Program-made: the position numbers and the translations under genes
Shown here: piece after piece, positions 1 through 7,278 of the stretch
Numbering within the stretch: position 1 is the first letter of the stretch
Layout: each line of letters starts with the position of its first letter
DNA from: Vicinamibacterales bacterium
Lineage (GTDB): Bacteria > Acidobacteriota > Vicinamibacteria > Vicinamibacterales > Fen-181
Assembly: GCA_036504215.1 (NCBI GenBank)
Contig: DASXVO010000046.1
Coordinates: 62,001 to 126,000, forward strand
DNA: 64,000 bases
Direction: 5' to 3'
Notes under the pieces: generated by a model
The model's input: only the letters and a program-made list of their open reading frames with translations
What the model was told of the DNA's origin: nothing
The model's database searches: none

Positions 1-67
1 CCACGAGAGCGCCGAGGCCCAGCAGGGCCGGGGAACGACTGGCAACAGGCATCGGAATGGAAGGCAT
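1..67 (-). CDS. N-terminus of an exported or membrane protein (partial)
   Basis: Twenty-two codons run off the left edge of the window, starting at the ATG at 67 on the minus strand (MPSIPMPVAS then RSPALLGLGALV). A basic residue followed by a Leu/Ala/Gly-rich stretch looks like the start of a signal peptide or signal anchor. It is divergent from the GAF/sigma54 regulator and shares the short region 68-132 with it as a promoter zone. The product cannot be identified from this fragment. Confidence 0.45.
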   Translation of the reverse strand, partial: MPSIPMPVASRSPALLGLGALV

Positions 68-120
68 AGGCTGTCGGGGAGAGTATACGGTGCCGGGGAG
101 GGTAAGAGGCCAGGCTGAAG

Positions 121-126
121 TAGAAT
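121..126 (+). promoter_or_regulatory. -10-like TAGAAT six bases before a GTG start
   Basis: TAGAAT lies exactly 6 nt upstream of the GTG at 133, with no room for a Shine-Dalgarno sequence. The same hexamer and spacing precede queF (35248-35253), and similar arrangements precede def and the MBL hydrolase gene. The simplest reading is a sigma70-type -10 box giving a leaderless mRNA. No convincing -35 box is visible 17 nt upstream. Confidence 0.4.
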
Positions 127-132
127 CATCGC

Positions 133-1770
133 GTGATCGTCAGCCCCGAGGACAAGTACCGGCTTCTGCTCCACGTCGCCGAGGCGGCCAACGCCCACCT
201 CGACCTGTTCGGAGTGCTCGAGGAAGTGGACGCCGCGCTCGTGCCGCTCGTCGCGCTCGACGGCATCGGGATCGTCACCGTGAACGGCGAGGAACTGCGA
301 CCCCATGCGATTCACGTGCGCGGCATGGCGCCGAAGCATGGCGAGACGTTCGACGGCCGTGTCGCGCGGGCGCTGGATCTCTCGATGGAGGAGTACGAGG
401 CGCGGTACGGACGGCCGATGTCGTTGCCGGGATCGGGAACCGAACTGGTGGGCCGCACGGGCCGCGCCGACGTCTGCCAGGACCTCGGCAGCGTGCGGCG
501 GTTCCCGGAGGACGAGCGGCTCCTGTCGTTTGGCGTCCAGGCGTACGTCCGCACGCCGCTGATCTTCCGCGACCGGCTCGTGGGATCGATCACCTTCGGA
601 CGCTTCGCGGCGCGACCCTTCACCGCCGAGGAGATCGGCCTGCTCGAGGACATTTCCCGGCTGATCGCCGGCGCGGTCTCCAACGCGCTCGCCTACGAGG
701 AGATCTCCCGCCTGAAGAACCGCCTGCACGACGAGAACCTGGTGCTCCGGCAGGAACTCGACGAGCAGTCGATGTTCGAGGAGATCGTCGGGTCCTCCGC
801 ACCGCTCAGAAAGGTGATCCGGGAAGTCGAGAAGGTGGCCCGCACGGGTTCCACGGTGCTCATCACCGGTGAGACCGGAACCGGCAAGGAACTGATCGCC
901 CGTGCGATCCATCGCCGGTCGGCGCGCGCATCGCGGGCGATGATCAAGGTCAACCTGGCGGCGCTGCCGGATACGCTGATGGCGTCGGAGCTGTTCGGCC
1001 ACGAGAAGGGTGCATTCACCGGCGCGCTGCAGCGCCGGATCGGTCGATTCGAGCTGGCGAACGGAGGGACGATCTTCCTGGATGAAGTCGGCGAGGTGCC
1101 GGCCGACGTGCAGGTTGCGCTGTTGCGCGTCCTGCAGGAGGGAGAGTTCGAGCGTGTCGGCGGCAACCAGACGATTCGAACCGACGCCCGGGTGATTGCC
1201 GCCACCAACCGGGATCTCCAGGCCGCCATCGCGGAAGGACGGTTCCGCAGCGATCTGTTCTTCCGGCTGAACGTCTTTCCGATTGCGGTGCCGCCGCTGC
1301 GGGATCGCCGGGACGACATCCCGATCCTCGTCGAGTACTTCGTCGCCCGCCATGGGGCCAGGCTGCGGCGCCGGTTCCGGAGCGTCGATCGGCGGACCAT
1401 CGACCAGCTTGCGGCCTACTCGTGGCCCGGCAACATCCGCGAGCTGGAGAACGTGATCGAACGCGCGGCGATCCTGTCCGAAGGGGATGTCTTCAGGCTC
1501 GACGAAGGCATGCTACCGGCGGTCACGGCCCGCGTCGCCGACGCCGCCGCTCGGCGAAGGCATGACGACCCCGCCGAACCACCTGCGCGTCCAGCCGGCA
1601 CGCTACAGGACGAGGAGATCCGCGTCATCGAGGAGGCGCTGGCCGCGACACGCGGCCGGGTATCCGGCCCTTCCGGTGCCGCCGCGCGTCTCGGCCTTCC
1701 CGCCACGACACTCGAGTCCAAGATCAAGAAGCACGGGATCGACAAGTTCCGCTTCAAGAGCACCAGGTAG
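133..1770 (+). CDS. GAF-domain sigma54-dependent transcriptional activator (FhlA/NifA type)
   Basis: A 545-residue enhancer-binding protein predicted to bind an upstream site and open sigma54 promoters by ATP hydrolysis. Residues about 15-185 form a GAF sensor domain. A short helical linker leads into the AAA+ domain, which has Walker A GETGTGKE at about 246-253, the sigma54-contacting GAFTGA loop at 293-298 and Walker B IFLDEV at about 314. A Fis-type helix-turn-helix lies at the C-terminus (about 515-540). There is no receiver domain, so the signal is probably a small ligand sensed by GAF rather than phosphorylation. The GTG at 133 fits the domain start and sits just after a TAGAAT box. No sigma54 -24/-12 promoter was found nearby, so the target is unknown. 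Confidence 0.93.
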   Translation: MIVSPEDKYRLLLHVAEAANAHLDLFGVLEEVDAALVPLVALDGIGIVTVNGEELRPHAIHVRGMAPKHGETFDGRVARALDLSMEEYEARYGRPMSLPGSGTELVGRTGRADVCQDLGSVRRFPEDERLLSFGVQAYVRTPLIFRDRLVGSITFGRFAARPFTAEEIGLLEDISRLIAGAVSNALAYEEISRLKNRLHDENLVLRQELDEQSMFEEIVGSSAPLRKVIREVEKVARTGSTVLITGETGTGKELIARAIHRRSARASRAMIKVNLAALPDTLMASELFGHEKGAFTGALQRRIGRFELANGGTIFLDEVGEVPADVQVALLRVLQEGEFERVGGNQTIRTDARVIAATNRDLQAAIAEGRFRSDLFFRLNVFPIAVPPLRDRRDDIPILVEYFVARHGARLRRRFRSVDRRTIDQLAAYSWPGNIRELENVIERAAILSEGDVFRLDEGMLPAVTARVADAAARRRHDDPAEPPARPAGTLQDEEIRVIEEALAATRGRVSGPSGAAARLGLPATTLESKIKKHGIDKFRFKSTR

Positions 1771-1817
1771 CGGATCACGGCATTACACAGAGCCCCGAGA
1801 GGACGCAGCCACCGGGA

Positions 1818-1909
1818 ATCACGGGCAAAGTGGAGCAAGTGGCACGGGCAAGGTGGAGCGAGTGGCACGGGCAAGCTGGAGCGAGTGGCACGGGCAAGGT
1901 GGAGCGAGT
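1818..1909 (+). repeat. Four contiguous 23-bp tandem repeats
   Basis: Units are at 1818-1840, 1841-1863, 1864-1886 and 1887-1909. The last three match the 23-mer GGCACGGGCAAGG followed by TGGAGCGAGT with at most one substitution (a C in unit 3), and the first has diverged at a few positions. A fifth unit is cut after about 10 bases, where it runs into a palindrome of the same GGCACGGGC core. The units are contiguous with no spacers, so this is not a CRISPR array. It looks like local amplification of one arm of the dispersed palindromic element also present at 6709-6767. Confidence 0.85.
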
Positions 1910-1910
1910 G

Positions 1911-1931
1911 GCACGGGCGTCCCGCCCGTGC
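1911..1931. repeat. Dispersed palindromic element, intergenic copy
   Basis: GCACGGGCG, then TCC, then CGCCCGTGC: a perfect 9-bp inverted repeat with a 3-nt loop. Its reverse complement recurs at 6709-6729 inside the second permease gene. Read on the minus strand it encodes the HGRDARAT peptide that, from memory, turns up as a spurious or inserted peptide in several phyla. The element is probably a REP-like non-autonomous repeat. Confidence 0.75.
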
Positions 1932-2098
1932 GGGACTCGCAGGCGCCTCACGCTCCTTCGTGAATTCGCGAAGATTCCGCATCGGCTGTTCAGCCTCACA
2001 CTAGAAATCCCGCGTGTAATTGTCATTTCCCACTCGGCACGACTGTTGATGTTCCCATCGGCAGGGCGCGACCCGCGTTCCGGGTTCACCCCACCGAT

Positions 2099-2368
2099 AT
2101 GTTGAAGATCGAATCACCCCAAGACGCGTCGCCGGACCTGGTCGTGGCGTTGACCGGGACCATCGACGCCGAACATCTCCCGGCCCTCGAACAGGTGGTC
2201 GAGCACGCGTCGGCCGCCGGGCGGCCGATCGCGTTCGACCTCTCACAGGTGCGTCTCGTGGACCGCGACGCGGTTGCGTTCTTCGTCAGCGGTTCCGGCC
2301 GCCGCGCGCGCCTGGTCGGCTGCCCGACGTATCTGGAGCAGTGGCTCGAATCCGAAGGTCGTCAATGA
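2099..2368 (+). CDS. Small STAS-domain protein
   Basis: An 89-residue single-domain protein with the STAS pattern (SpoIIAA/MlaB fold): a strand near LVVALTG, then the helix-strand segment IAFDLSQVRLVDRDAVAFF. In anti-sigma antagonists this region carries a phosphorylatable Ser (D-S-S); here it reads D-R-D-A, so phospho-switching is unlikely and an MlaB-like structural role is more plausible. The stop overlaps the start of the TolC-like gene (ATGA at 2365-2368), placing it first in an efflux operon. No clear Shine-Dalgarno sequence precedes the ATG. The family call is fairly secure; the role is unknown. Confidence 0.7.
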   Translation: MLKIESPQDASPDLVVALTGTIDAEHLPALEQVVEHASAAGRPIAFDLSQVRLVDRDAVAFFVSGSGRRARLVGCPTYLEQWLESEGRQ

Positions 2369-3804
2369 GCATCAGAGATCATGTCCGCCCGCCGTCGGGT
2401 CTTTGCACGGCCATCGTCGTGCTTGCCGCGATCGGCCTGCTGGCGCCGGTCGCGACGGCGCAACAGCCGTCGGCCGATTCGCCCGCGACGCCCCTGTCGT
2501 TCAGCGAGGCTTCCAAGCGGATGCGCGACTCGCACCAGGCCCTGCAGGCCATCGACAAGGAGCGCGCGCAGCGTGAGGAGGAGCGGAAGGCCACCCGGTC
2601 TCTCTACTGGCCGAAAGTCGACGCCAACGCACGCTACACCCGCATCGATCGACCGATTGAAATCGACCTCGATCCCATCCGCCAGGTGATCCTCACGCTG
2701 CACCCGCAGGTGCCCGCCTCGCGCATCCCGCCGTTCGTCGAGCGGGTGCAGGACAAGTCGTTCTGGACGGCGGATGTCCGCGCGACGTGGCCCATCTACA
2801 CGGGCGGCAAGGTCACGGCCGCGAACCGCGCCGCCGAAGCGCAGGTGAAGGACGTCGAGCAAGAGCGGCGGTTGGCCGAAGAGTCGCTGACGAGCGAGTT
2901 GGTGCGGCGGTATTTCGGCCTCCGCCTCGCGACGAGCGCGAGAGACGTGCGCGCGCAGGTGCTGGCCGGTCTCGATCGGCATCTCCACGAGGCGAAGCGG
3001 CTCGAAGAGGAAGGCATGATCTCACGCGCCGAACGGCTGCACGCCGAGGTCGCGCGCGCCGACGCCGATCGACAGTTGAAGCGGGCCGAACAGGACGTCG
3101 CCATCACCCGGGCCGGCCTGGCCAATATCCTCTCGCTGGAACAAGCAGGCGACCCGACTTCCCCGCTCTTTCTGGCACCGGACCTCGAGAGCCTCGATGG
3201 GTTCCAGCGCCAAGCCCAGGAGAAACATCCCGCGTTCGGTCGCTTCGCCGCCCAACACCAGCTCGCCGACCAGGCCCTCGGGGCCGAGCGCGGCCGCCTT
3301 CTCCCGGATGTCTACCTCTTCGGGATGCGCGAGCTGCACACCGGGGACCTGACCATTCTCGACCCGAAGTGGGCTGCCGGCATCGGCGCGACGGTGACGC
3401 TCTTCGACGGGTTCGACCGGTCGCACCGCGTGGCTGCCGCGAAGCTCCAGCAGCAGCGCGTCACCGACCTCGAGCAGCGCACCCGCCGCGACATCGCCAC
3501 GCTGGTCGAGAAGCGATACCGCGAGGTGGCCAAGGCCCGCGAGCAGTTTACCGCGCTTCGAAGCGCACTCGAACTGGGCGAAGAGAACCTACGCGTGCGG
3601 ACCCGGGCGTTCGAGGAGGGCTTCGCCACGTCGATCGAGGTCGTGGATGCGCGCCTCTCGCTCTCGCGCGTCCAGCTCGAGCGGCTCGCCGCGGCGTACG
3701 ACGTCGATGTCGCGCTCGCCGACCTGCTCGAGGCGAGCGGCCAGAGCGATCGGTTCGAGCAGTTCCTGGCGGCCGGCACACCCGTCACGCAGATCGGCAA
3801 CTGA
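2365..3804 (+). CDS. TolC-family outer-membrane efflux protein
   Basis: A 479-residue outer-membrane channel subunit. A signal peptide at about residues 13-33 (hydrophobic VVLAAIGLLAPVATAQ) is followed by two repeats of long amphipathic helices typical of OEP/TolC proteins (YRLLR-like WPKVDANARYTR, LPDVYLFGMR, and RRDIATLVEKRYREVAKAR). The start at 2365 is chosen because its ATG overlaps the TGA of the STAS gene; an in-frame ATG at 2341 lies inside that gene. It should form the outer-membrane exit duct for the HlyD-like adaptor and ABC-2 permeases that follow. Confidence 0.92.
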   Translation: MSIRDHVRPPSGLCTAIVVLAAIGLLAPVATAQQPSADSPATPLSFSEASKRMRDSHQALQAIDKERAQREEERKATRSLYWPKVDANARYTRIDRPIEIDLDPIRQVILTLHPQVPASRIPPFVERVQDKSFWTADVRATWPIYTGGKVTAANRAAEAQVKDVEQERRLAEESLTSELVRRYFGLRLATSARDVRAQVLAGLDRHLHEAKRLEEEGMISRAERLHAEVARADADRQLKRAEQDVAITRAGLANILSLEQAGDPTSPLFLAPDLESLDGFQRQAQEKHPAFGRFAAQHQLADQALGAERGRLLPDVYLFGMRELHTGDLTILDPKWAAGIGATVTLFDGFDRSHRVAAAKLQQQRVTDLEQRTRRDIATLVEKRYREVAKAREQFTALRSALELGEENLRVRTRAFEEGFATSIEVVDARLSLSRVQLERLAAAYDVDVALADLLEASGQSDRFEQFLAAGTPVTQIGN

Positions 3805-3878
3805 TCACACGAGCCGGCCTGGAGGCCGGCGCTGTCGATTGGCCGGCCACCTGGCCGGTGCCATGAGAGCGCACAGAC

Positions 3879-4868
3879 ATGAAAGCACTTCGAATCATCC
3901 TCACGCTCCTCGTCGTTCTCACCGTCGTTGCCGGTCTTTGGCGATGGGCGTGGAAGCTGTCGCAGCCATTGCCGGAGGTCTTGCAGGGCCAGATGGAGGC
4001 GACGGTCGTCAATGTGTCCGCGAAGATCCCCGGCCGCGTCTCCTCCATCCTCGTTCGGGAAGGCCAGACCGTCCGGAAAGCGGACCCGCTCGTGACGCTC
4101 GAGAGTCCTGAAATCCAGGCCAGGCTCGATCAGGCCGAGGCGGCCCGCCAGGCGGCGTCCGCGCAGCGAGACAAGGCATTCAACGGCGCGCGCGAGGAGG
4201 AAATCCGCCAGGCGGAGAACATGTGGGAGCGGGCACAGCATGGGACCGAACTCGCTGAGAAGACGTTCCGCAGGGTTGACCGGCTGAACAAGGACGGCGT
4301 CGTCCCGGCCCAGCGGCGCGACGAGGCCGAGGCGCAGCTGAAGACGGCGCGCGACGCCGAGGCCGTCGCGAAGGCCGCCTACGACATGGCGGCGAGCGGC
4401 GCACGCGCGGAAGACAAAGCCACAGCCACCGCGCTCGTCAGCCGGGCACGTGGCGCCATCTCCGAGGTGCAGGCGTACCTCGGCGAAACGAAGGTGTCGG
4501 CGCCAATTGCCGGCGAGGTCTACAAGCGGAACGCGGAACCCGGCGAGATCGTCGCCGCCGGCTACCCGATTCTCACCATCCTCGACCCGACCGACACGTG
4601 GGCCACGTTCCAGCTCCGCGAGGACAAGCTGGCGGGCCTGAAGATCGGCGGCCACCTGACGGTGCGCGTCCCCGCCCTCTCCGATCGCCGGGTCGAACTG
4701 CAGGTGTCCTACGTCGCACCAGCCGGCGACTTCGCGACGTGGCGTGCGACGAACGCGCAGGGCGGTTTCGACCTCAAGACCTTCGAGGTTCGGGCGCGAC
4801 CGCTGCAGGCCGTCGACGGGCTCCGGCCAGGCATGAGCGTCATCCTCGTGAACAGCGCCGGGCGGTGA
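3879..4868 (+). CDS. HlyD-family periplasmic adaptor (membrane fusion protein)
   Basis: A 329-residue adaptor linking an inner-membrane transporter to the TolC-like channel. One N-terminal membrane anchor (residues about 5-24) is followed by the split biotinyl-lipoyl-like half motifs (VNVSAKIPGRVSSILVREG and later APIAGEVYKRNAEPGEIV) flanking a helical hairpin (about 85-200), then a beta-barrel domain. This is the architecture of the YbhG/YhiI/EmrA group. It starts 74 bp after the TolC-like gene and ends 2 bp before the first permease. The 3805-3878 gap holds a short GC-rich inverted repeat (GGCCGGC type) but no gene. Confidence 0.92.
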   Translation: MKALRIILTLLVVLTVVAGLWRWAWKLSQPLPEVLQGQMEATVVNVSAKIPGRVSSILVREGQTVRKADPLVTLESPEIQARLDQAEAARQAASAQRDKAFNGAREEEIRQAENMWERAQHGTELAEKTFRRVDRLNKDGVVPAQRRDEAEAQLKTARDAEAVAKAAYDMAASGARAEDKATATALVSRARGAISEVQAYLGETKVSAPIAGEVYKRNAEPGEIVAAGYPILTILDPTDTWATFQLREDKLAGLKIGGHLTVRVPALSDRRVELQVSYVAPAGDFATWRATNAQGGFDLKTFEVRARPLQAVDGLRPGMSVILVNSAGR

Positions 4869-4870
4869 GC

Positions 4871-6061
4871 ATGGCCATCTTTGCAGCTCGAACGGGCGGC
4901 GTGTTCCGCGTCACGAAACGCGAGTTCGGCCGGATCTTCGCGAGCTGGTACTACCTCATCCTCCTCGTCGTGCTGCCGATTGCGTCGTTCGCGATCCTGT
5001 GGACGATCTTCGGCGACGGCGTGCCACGGGATCTCCCCCTGGCGGTCGTCGATCAGGATCACTCGGCTCTGTCCCGGCAGCTCACGCGAATGGTGGATGC
5101 GACACCAAGCCTCAGCGTCGCCGTTCAGGTCCCGGACCTCGAGGCTGCCCGCTCGCTGATTCTTCGAAACAAGGTCTACGGCTTCATCGTCATCCCGTCG
5201 GACATGGAGCGCGATGTTCGGCGCGGCGAGGCGCCGGCGGTGGTCGCGTACTACAACGCGCAACTACTGCTGCCCGCGAGTCTCATCCGCCGCGATCTTC
5301 GGATGGCCGTCGGCACGCTCTCGGCCGTGGCAGAACTGAAGGTGCGGGAGGCTCATGGCGAGCCGCCGCGCGCGGCAATGGCGCACCTCGAGCCGATCCG
5401 CCTCGACTACCACACGCTCTTCAACCCGCAACTGAGCTACCTGTACTACCTGGTCGCCGCGCTCCTGCCGACGATGCTGCAGATCTTCGTGACCGTCGGC
5501 ACGGTGCACGCTCTCGGCGTGGAGCTGAAGGAAGGAACGGCCGGCGCGTGGATGGAGGCCGCCGGTGGAAGCGCGTGGCGCGCGGTCGTCGGAAAGCTCC
5601 TGCCGTACACGGCGCATTTCAGCGTCCTCAGCCTGTTCATGCTCGTCGTGCTGTTCCGCTACATGGGAGTGCCGATGCGCGGCAGCATGCAGGTGATCGT
5701 CGCCGGCACGCTGCTGTTCGTGCTCGCCTACCAAGCGGTTGCCCTGCTGGTTGTGGCCTGGATTGCGAATCTTCGCTTCGCCACGAGCGTTGCGGCCTTC
5801 TATTGCACCCCCGCGTTTGCTTTCGTCGGCATCACGTTCCCCACGATGGCGATGCCCGTGCTCGGGCGTGTGTGGGGCGCCGTCCTGCCGCTGACGCACT
5901 ACCTGAAGATCCTCGTGGACCAGGCCATGCGCGGTACAGCGCCGGCCAATTCCATGGCCTCGCTCGGCGCGCTGCTCGTGTTCGTCTGCGTCGCCCCACT
6001 CATCTCCGTCTGGCGCATGGGCGAGGTTGCCCGCGATCCGCGCCACTGGGGGCGCCTGTGA
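4871..6061 (+). CDS. ABC-2 type transporter permease, first of two
   Basis: A 396-residue inner-membrane permease of the YhhJ/YbhR group. One N-terminal transmembrane helix (about 22-42) is followed by a long extracytoplasmic domain (about 43-190, starting PRDLPLAVVDQDHSALSRQ), then five or so helices. An open reading frame extends far upstream, but the ATG at 4871 fits the adaptor stop and the family N-terminus. Its stop overlaps the GTG of the next permease. No ATP-binding subunit is encoded in this operon, so the energy source must be encoded elsewhere. Confidence 0.9.
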   Translation: MAIFAARTGGVFRVTKREFGRIFASWYYLILLVVLPIASFAILWTIFGDGVPRDLPLAVVDQDHSALSRQLTRMVDATPSLSVAVQVPDLEAARSLILRNKVYGFIVIPSDMERDVRRGEAPAVVAYYNAQLLLPASLIRRDLRMAVGTLSAVAELKVREAHGEPPRAAMAHLEPIRLDYHTLFNPQLSYLYYLVAALLPTMLQIFVTVGTVHALGVELKEGTAGAWMEAAGGSAWRAVVGKLLPYTAHFSVLSLFMLVVLFRYMGVPMRGSMQVIVAGTLLFVLAYQAVALLVVAWIANLRFATSVAAFYCTPAFAFVGITFPTMAMPVLGRVWGAVLPLTHYLKILVDQAMRGTAPANSMASLGALLVFVCVAPLISVWRMGEVARDPRHWGRL

Positions 6062-7278
6062 CGTCCTTCTTTCGCGCCATCCTCGACGAATACCGGCGCA
6101 TCTTCCTCGACGCGGGTGCGGTGCTGGTCTTGGTGGCCGCGCTGGTGCTCTACGCGTTCTTCTATCCGATTCCCTACCTGCCGGAAGTGCTCAAGCACGT
6201 GCCGGTCGTCGTGGTCGATCTCGACCAGAGCGAGTTGAGCCGAAAGCTCGTGCGCATGATCGACGCGCACGAACTGACGCACGTGGCGGCGGACGCCAGG
6301 AGCCTCTGCGAGGCCGAGGACATCGTTCGCGCCGGAAAGGCCGACGGCGTACTGGTGATTCCCCAGCAATTCGAGCGCAAGGTGCGGCGGGGCGACCAGG
6401 CGCAGGTTGCCGCCTACGCGGACGCCAGTTACTTCCTGGTCTATCGGCAGGTGCTGACGGGAGCGCTCGAGGCGACGGGTACCCTGTCGGCTGGCATCGA
6501 GATCCGCCGCCTGCAGGCGACGGGCATGCCGATCGACCAGGCGATGAAGGCGCGGGATCCACTACCGCTGACGATGAGGCCGCTGTTCAACCCGACGGAG
6601 GGCTACGGCACCTACATCGTGCCGGCCGTGCTCGTGCTGATCCTGCAACAGACGTTGTTGGTGGGAATCGGGCTCGTGGGCGGAACCGAGCGTGAGCGGG
6701 GGGGGAAACACGGGCGGGACGCCCGTGCCGCTCGACAGGACGGAGTGGGACGGGCGTCCGGCCCGTCTGGAAGCGCGCTCTCAATCCTTCTCGGCAAGGC
6801 AGTCGCCTACTTCGCGCTCTATCTCGTCCACTCGCTCTTCTACTTCGGCATCGTCTACAAGTTGTTCGGGTTCCAGCAACGGGCCGACGCGCTGACGCTC
6901 CTGTGGTTCGTCACGCCGTTCCTGCTGTCGGTGATCTTCCTGGGCCTCACCACGCGAGTGCTGTTCCGGTCGAGAGAGATGGCCCTCCAGGTGCTGCTGT
7001 TCACGTCGCTCCCCGCATTGTTCCTCGCGGGCTTTTCGTGGCCGGTCGAAGCGCTCCCCCGCTGGCTGGCCACGTGTGCAGACGCCCTGCCCAGTACCAC
7101 GGGCATCGCCGGATTCCTGCGGCTCACGCAGATGGGCGCGGTGCTGTCGGACGTGCGGGACGAGTGGCTCACGCTGTGGGTGCTGTGCGGCGCCTACTTC
7201 GTCCTGGCGTGGATCACGCAGTGGTGGAGTCTCCGCGCGCCGATCGCCTGGCGGCGGCCTCTTCAAGGCACCGACTGA
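6058..7278 (+). CDS. ABC-2 type transporter permease, second, carrying an in-frame palindromic insertion
   Basis: A 406-residue paralogue of the upstream permease with the same plan: TM1, a long extracytoplasmic domain beginning near [20 protein letters not shown], then a C-terminal helix bundle. The GTG start at 6058 overlaps the previous stop (GTGA). Residues about 215-240 ([20 protein letters not shown] and following) are alien to the family. They are encoded by the palindromic repeat at 6709-6767 and sit between two membrane helices, where the paralogue has a short cytoplasmic loop. The frame is kept, so the protein may still work. Its 3' end overlaps the convergent histidine kinase gene by 65 bp. 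Confidence 0.88.
   Translation: MTSFFRAILDEYRRIFLDAGAVLVLVAALVLYAFFYPIPYLPEVLKHVPVVVVDLDQSELSRKLVRMIDAHELTHVAADARSLCEAEDIVRAGKADGVLVIPQQFERKVRRGDQAQVAAYADASYFLVYRQVLTGALEATGTLSAGIEIRRLQATGMPIDQAMKARDPLPLTMRPLFNPTEGYGTYIVPAVLVLILQQTLLVGIGLVGGTERERGGKHGRDARAARQDGVGRASGPSGSALSILLGKAVAYFALYLVHSLFYFGIVYKLFGFQQRADALTLLWFVTPFLLSVIFLGLTTRVLFRSREMALQVLLFTSLPALFLAGFSWPVEALPRWLATCADALPSTTGIAGFLRLTQMGAVLSDVRDEWLTLWVLCGAYFVLAWITQWWSLRAPIAWRRPLQGTD
6709..6767. repeat. Palindromic element inserted in frame within a gene
   Basis: CACGGGCG-GGA-CGCCCGTG at 6709-6727 plus CC is the reverse complement of the intergenic palindrome at 1911-1931. A second imperfect unit, GACGGGC-GTCCG-GCCCGTC, lies at 6749-6767, so the pair forms a double hairpin. 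A G8 run (6698-6705) marks the left edge. The inserted block is a multiple of three and open in the permease frame. Confidence 0.85.

Larger units (their letters stand above)
1771..2098. other. 328-bp intergenic region holding a repeat cluster
   Basis: No credible gene is visible between the sigma54 activator and the STAS gene. The left half holds four 23-bp tandem units and a 21-bp perfect palindrome (separate entries). The right half (about 1935-2098) is less GC-rich (for example TGTAATTGTCATTTC near 2015) and probably carries the promoter of the efflux operon, but I could not place -35 and -10 boxes convincingly. Confidence 0.6.

Noticed and set aside
1818-1931. Possible CRISPR array
   Set aside because: Units are contiguous 23-mers with no spacers and lead into a palindrome.
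3312-4655. A long minus-strand open frame across the TolC-like and HlyD-like genes
   Set aside because: It is the shadow of two well-supported genes on the other strand, with low-complexity Arg/Ala-rich sequence.
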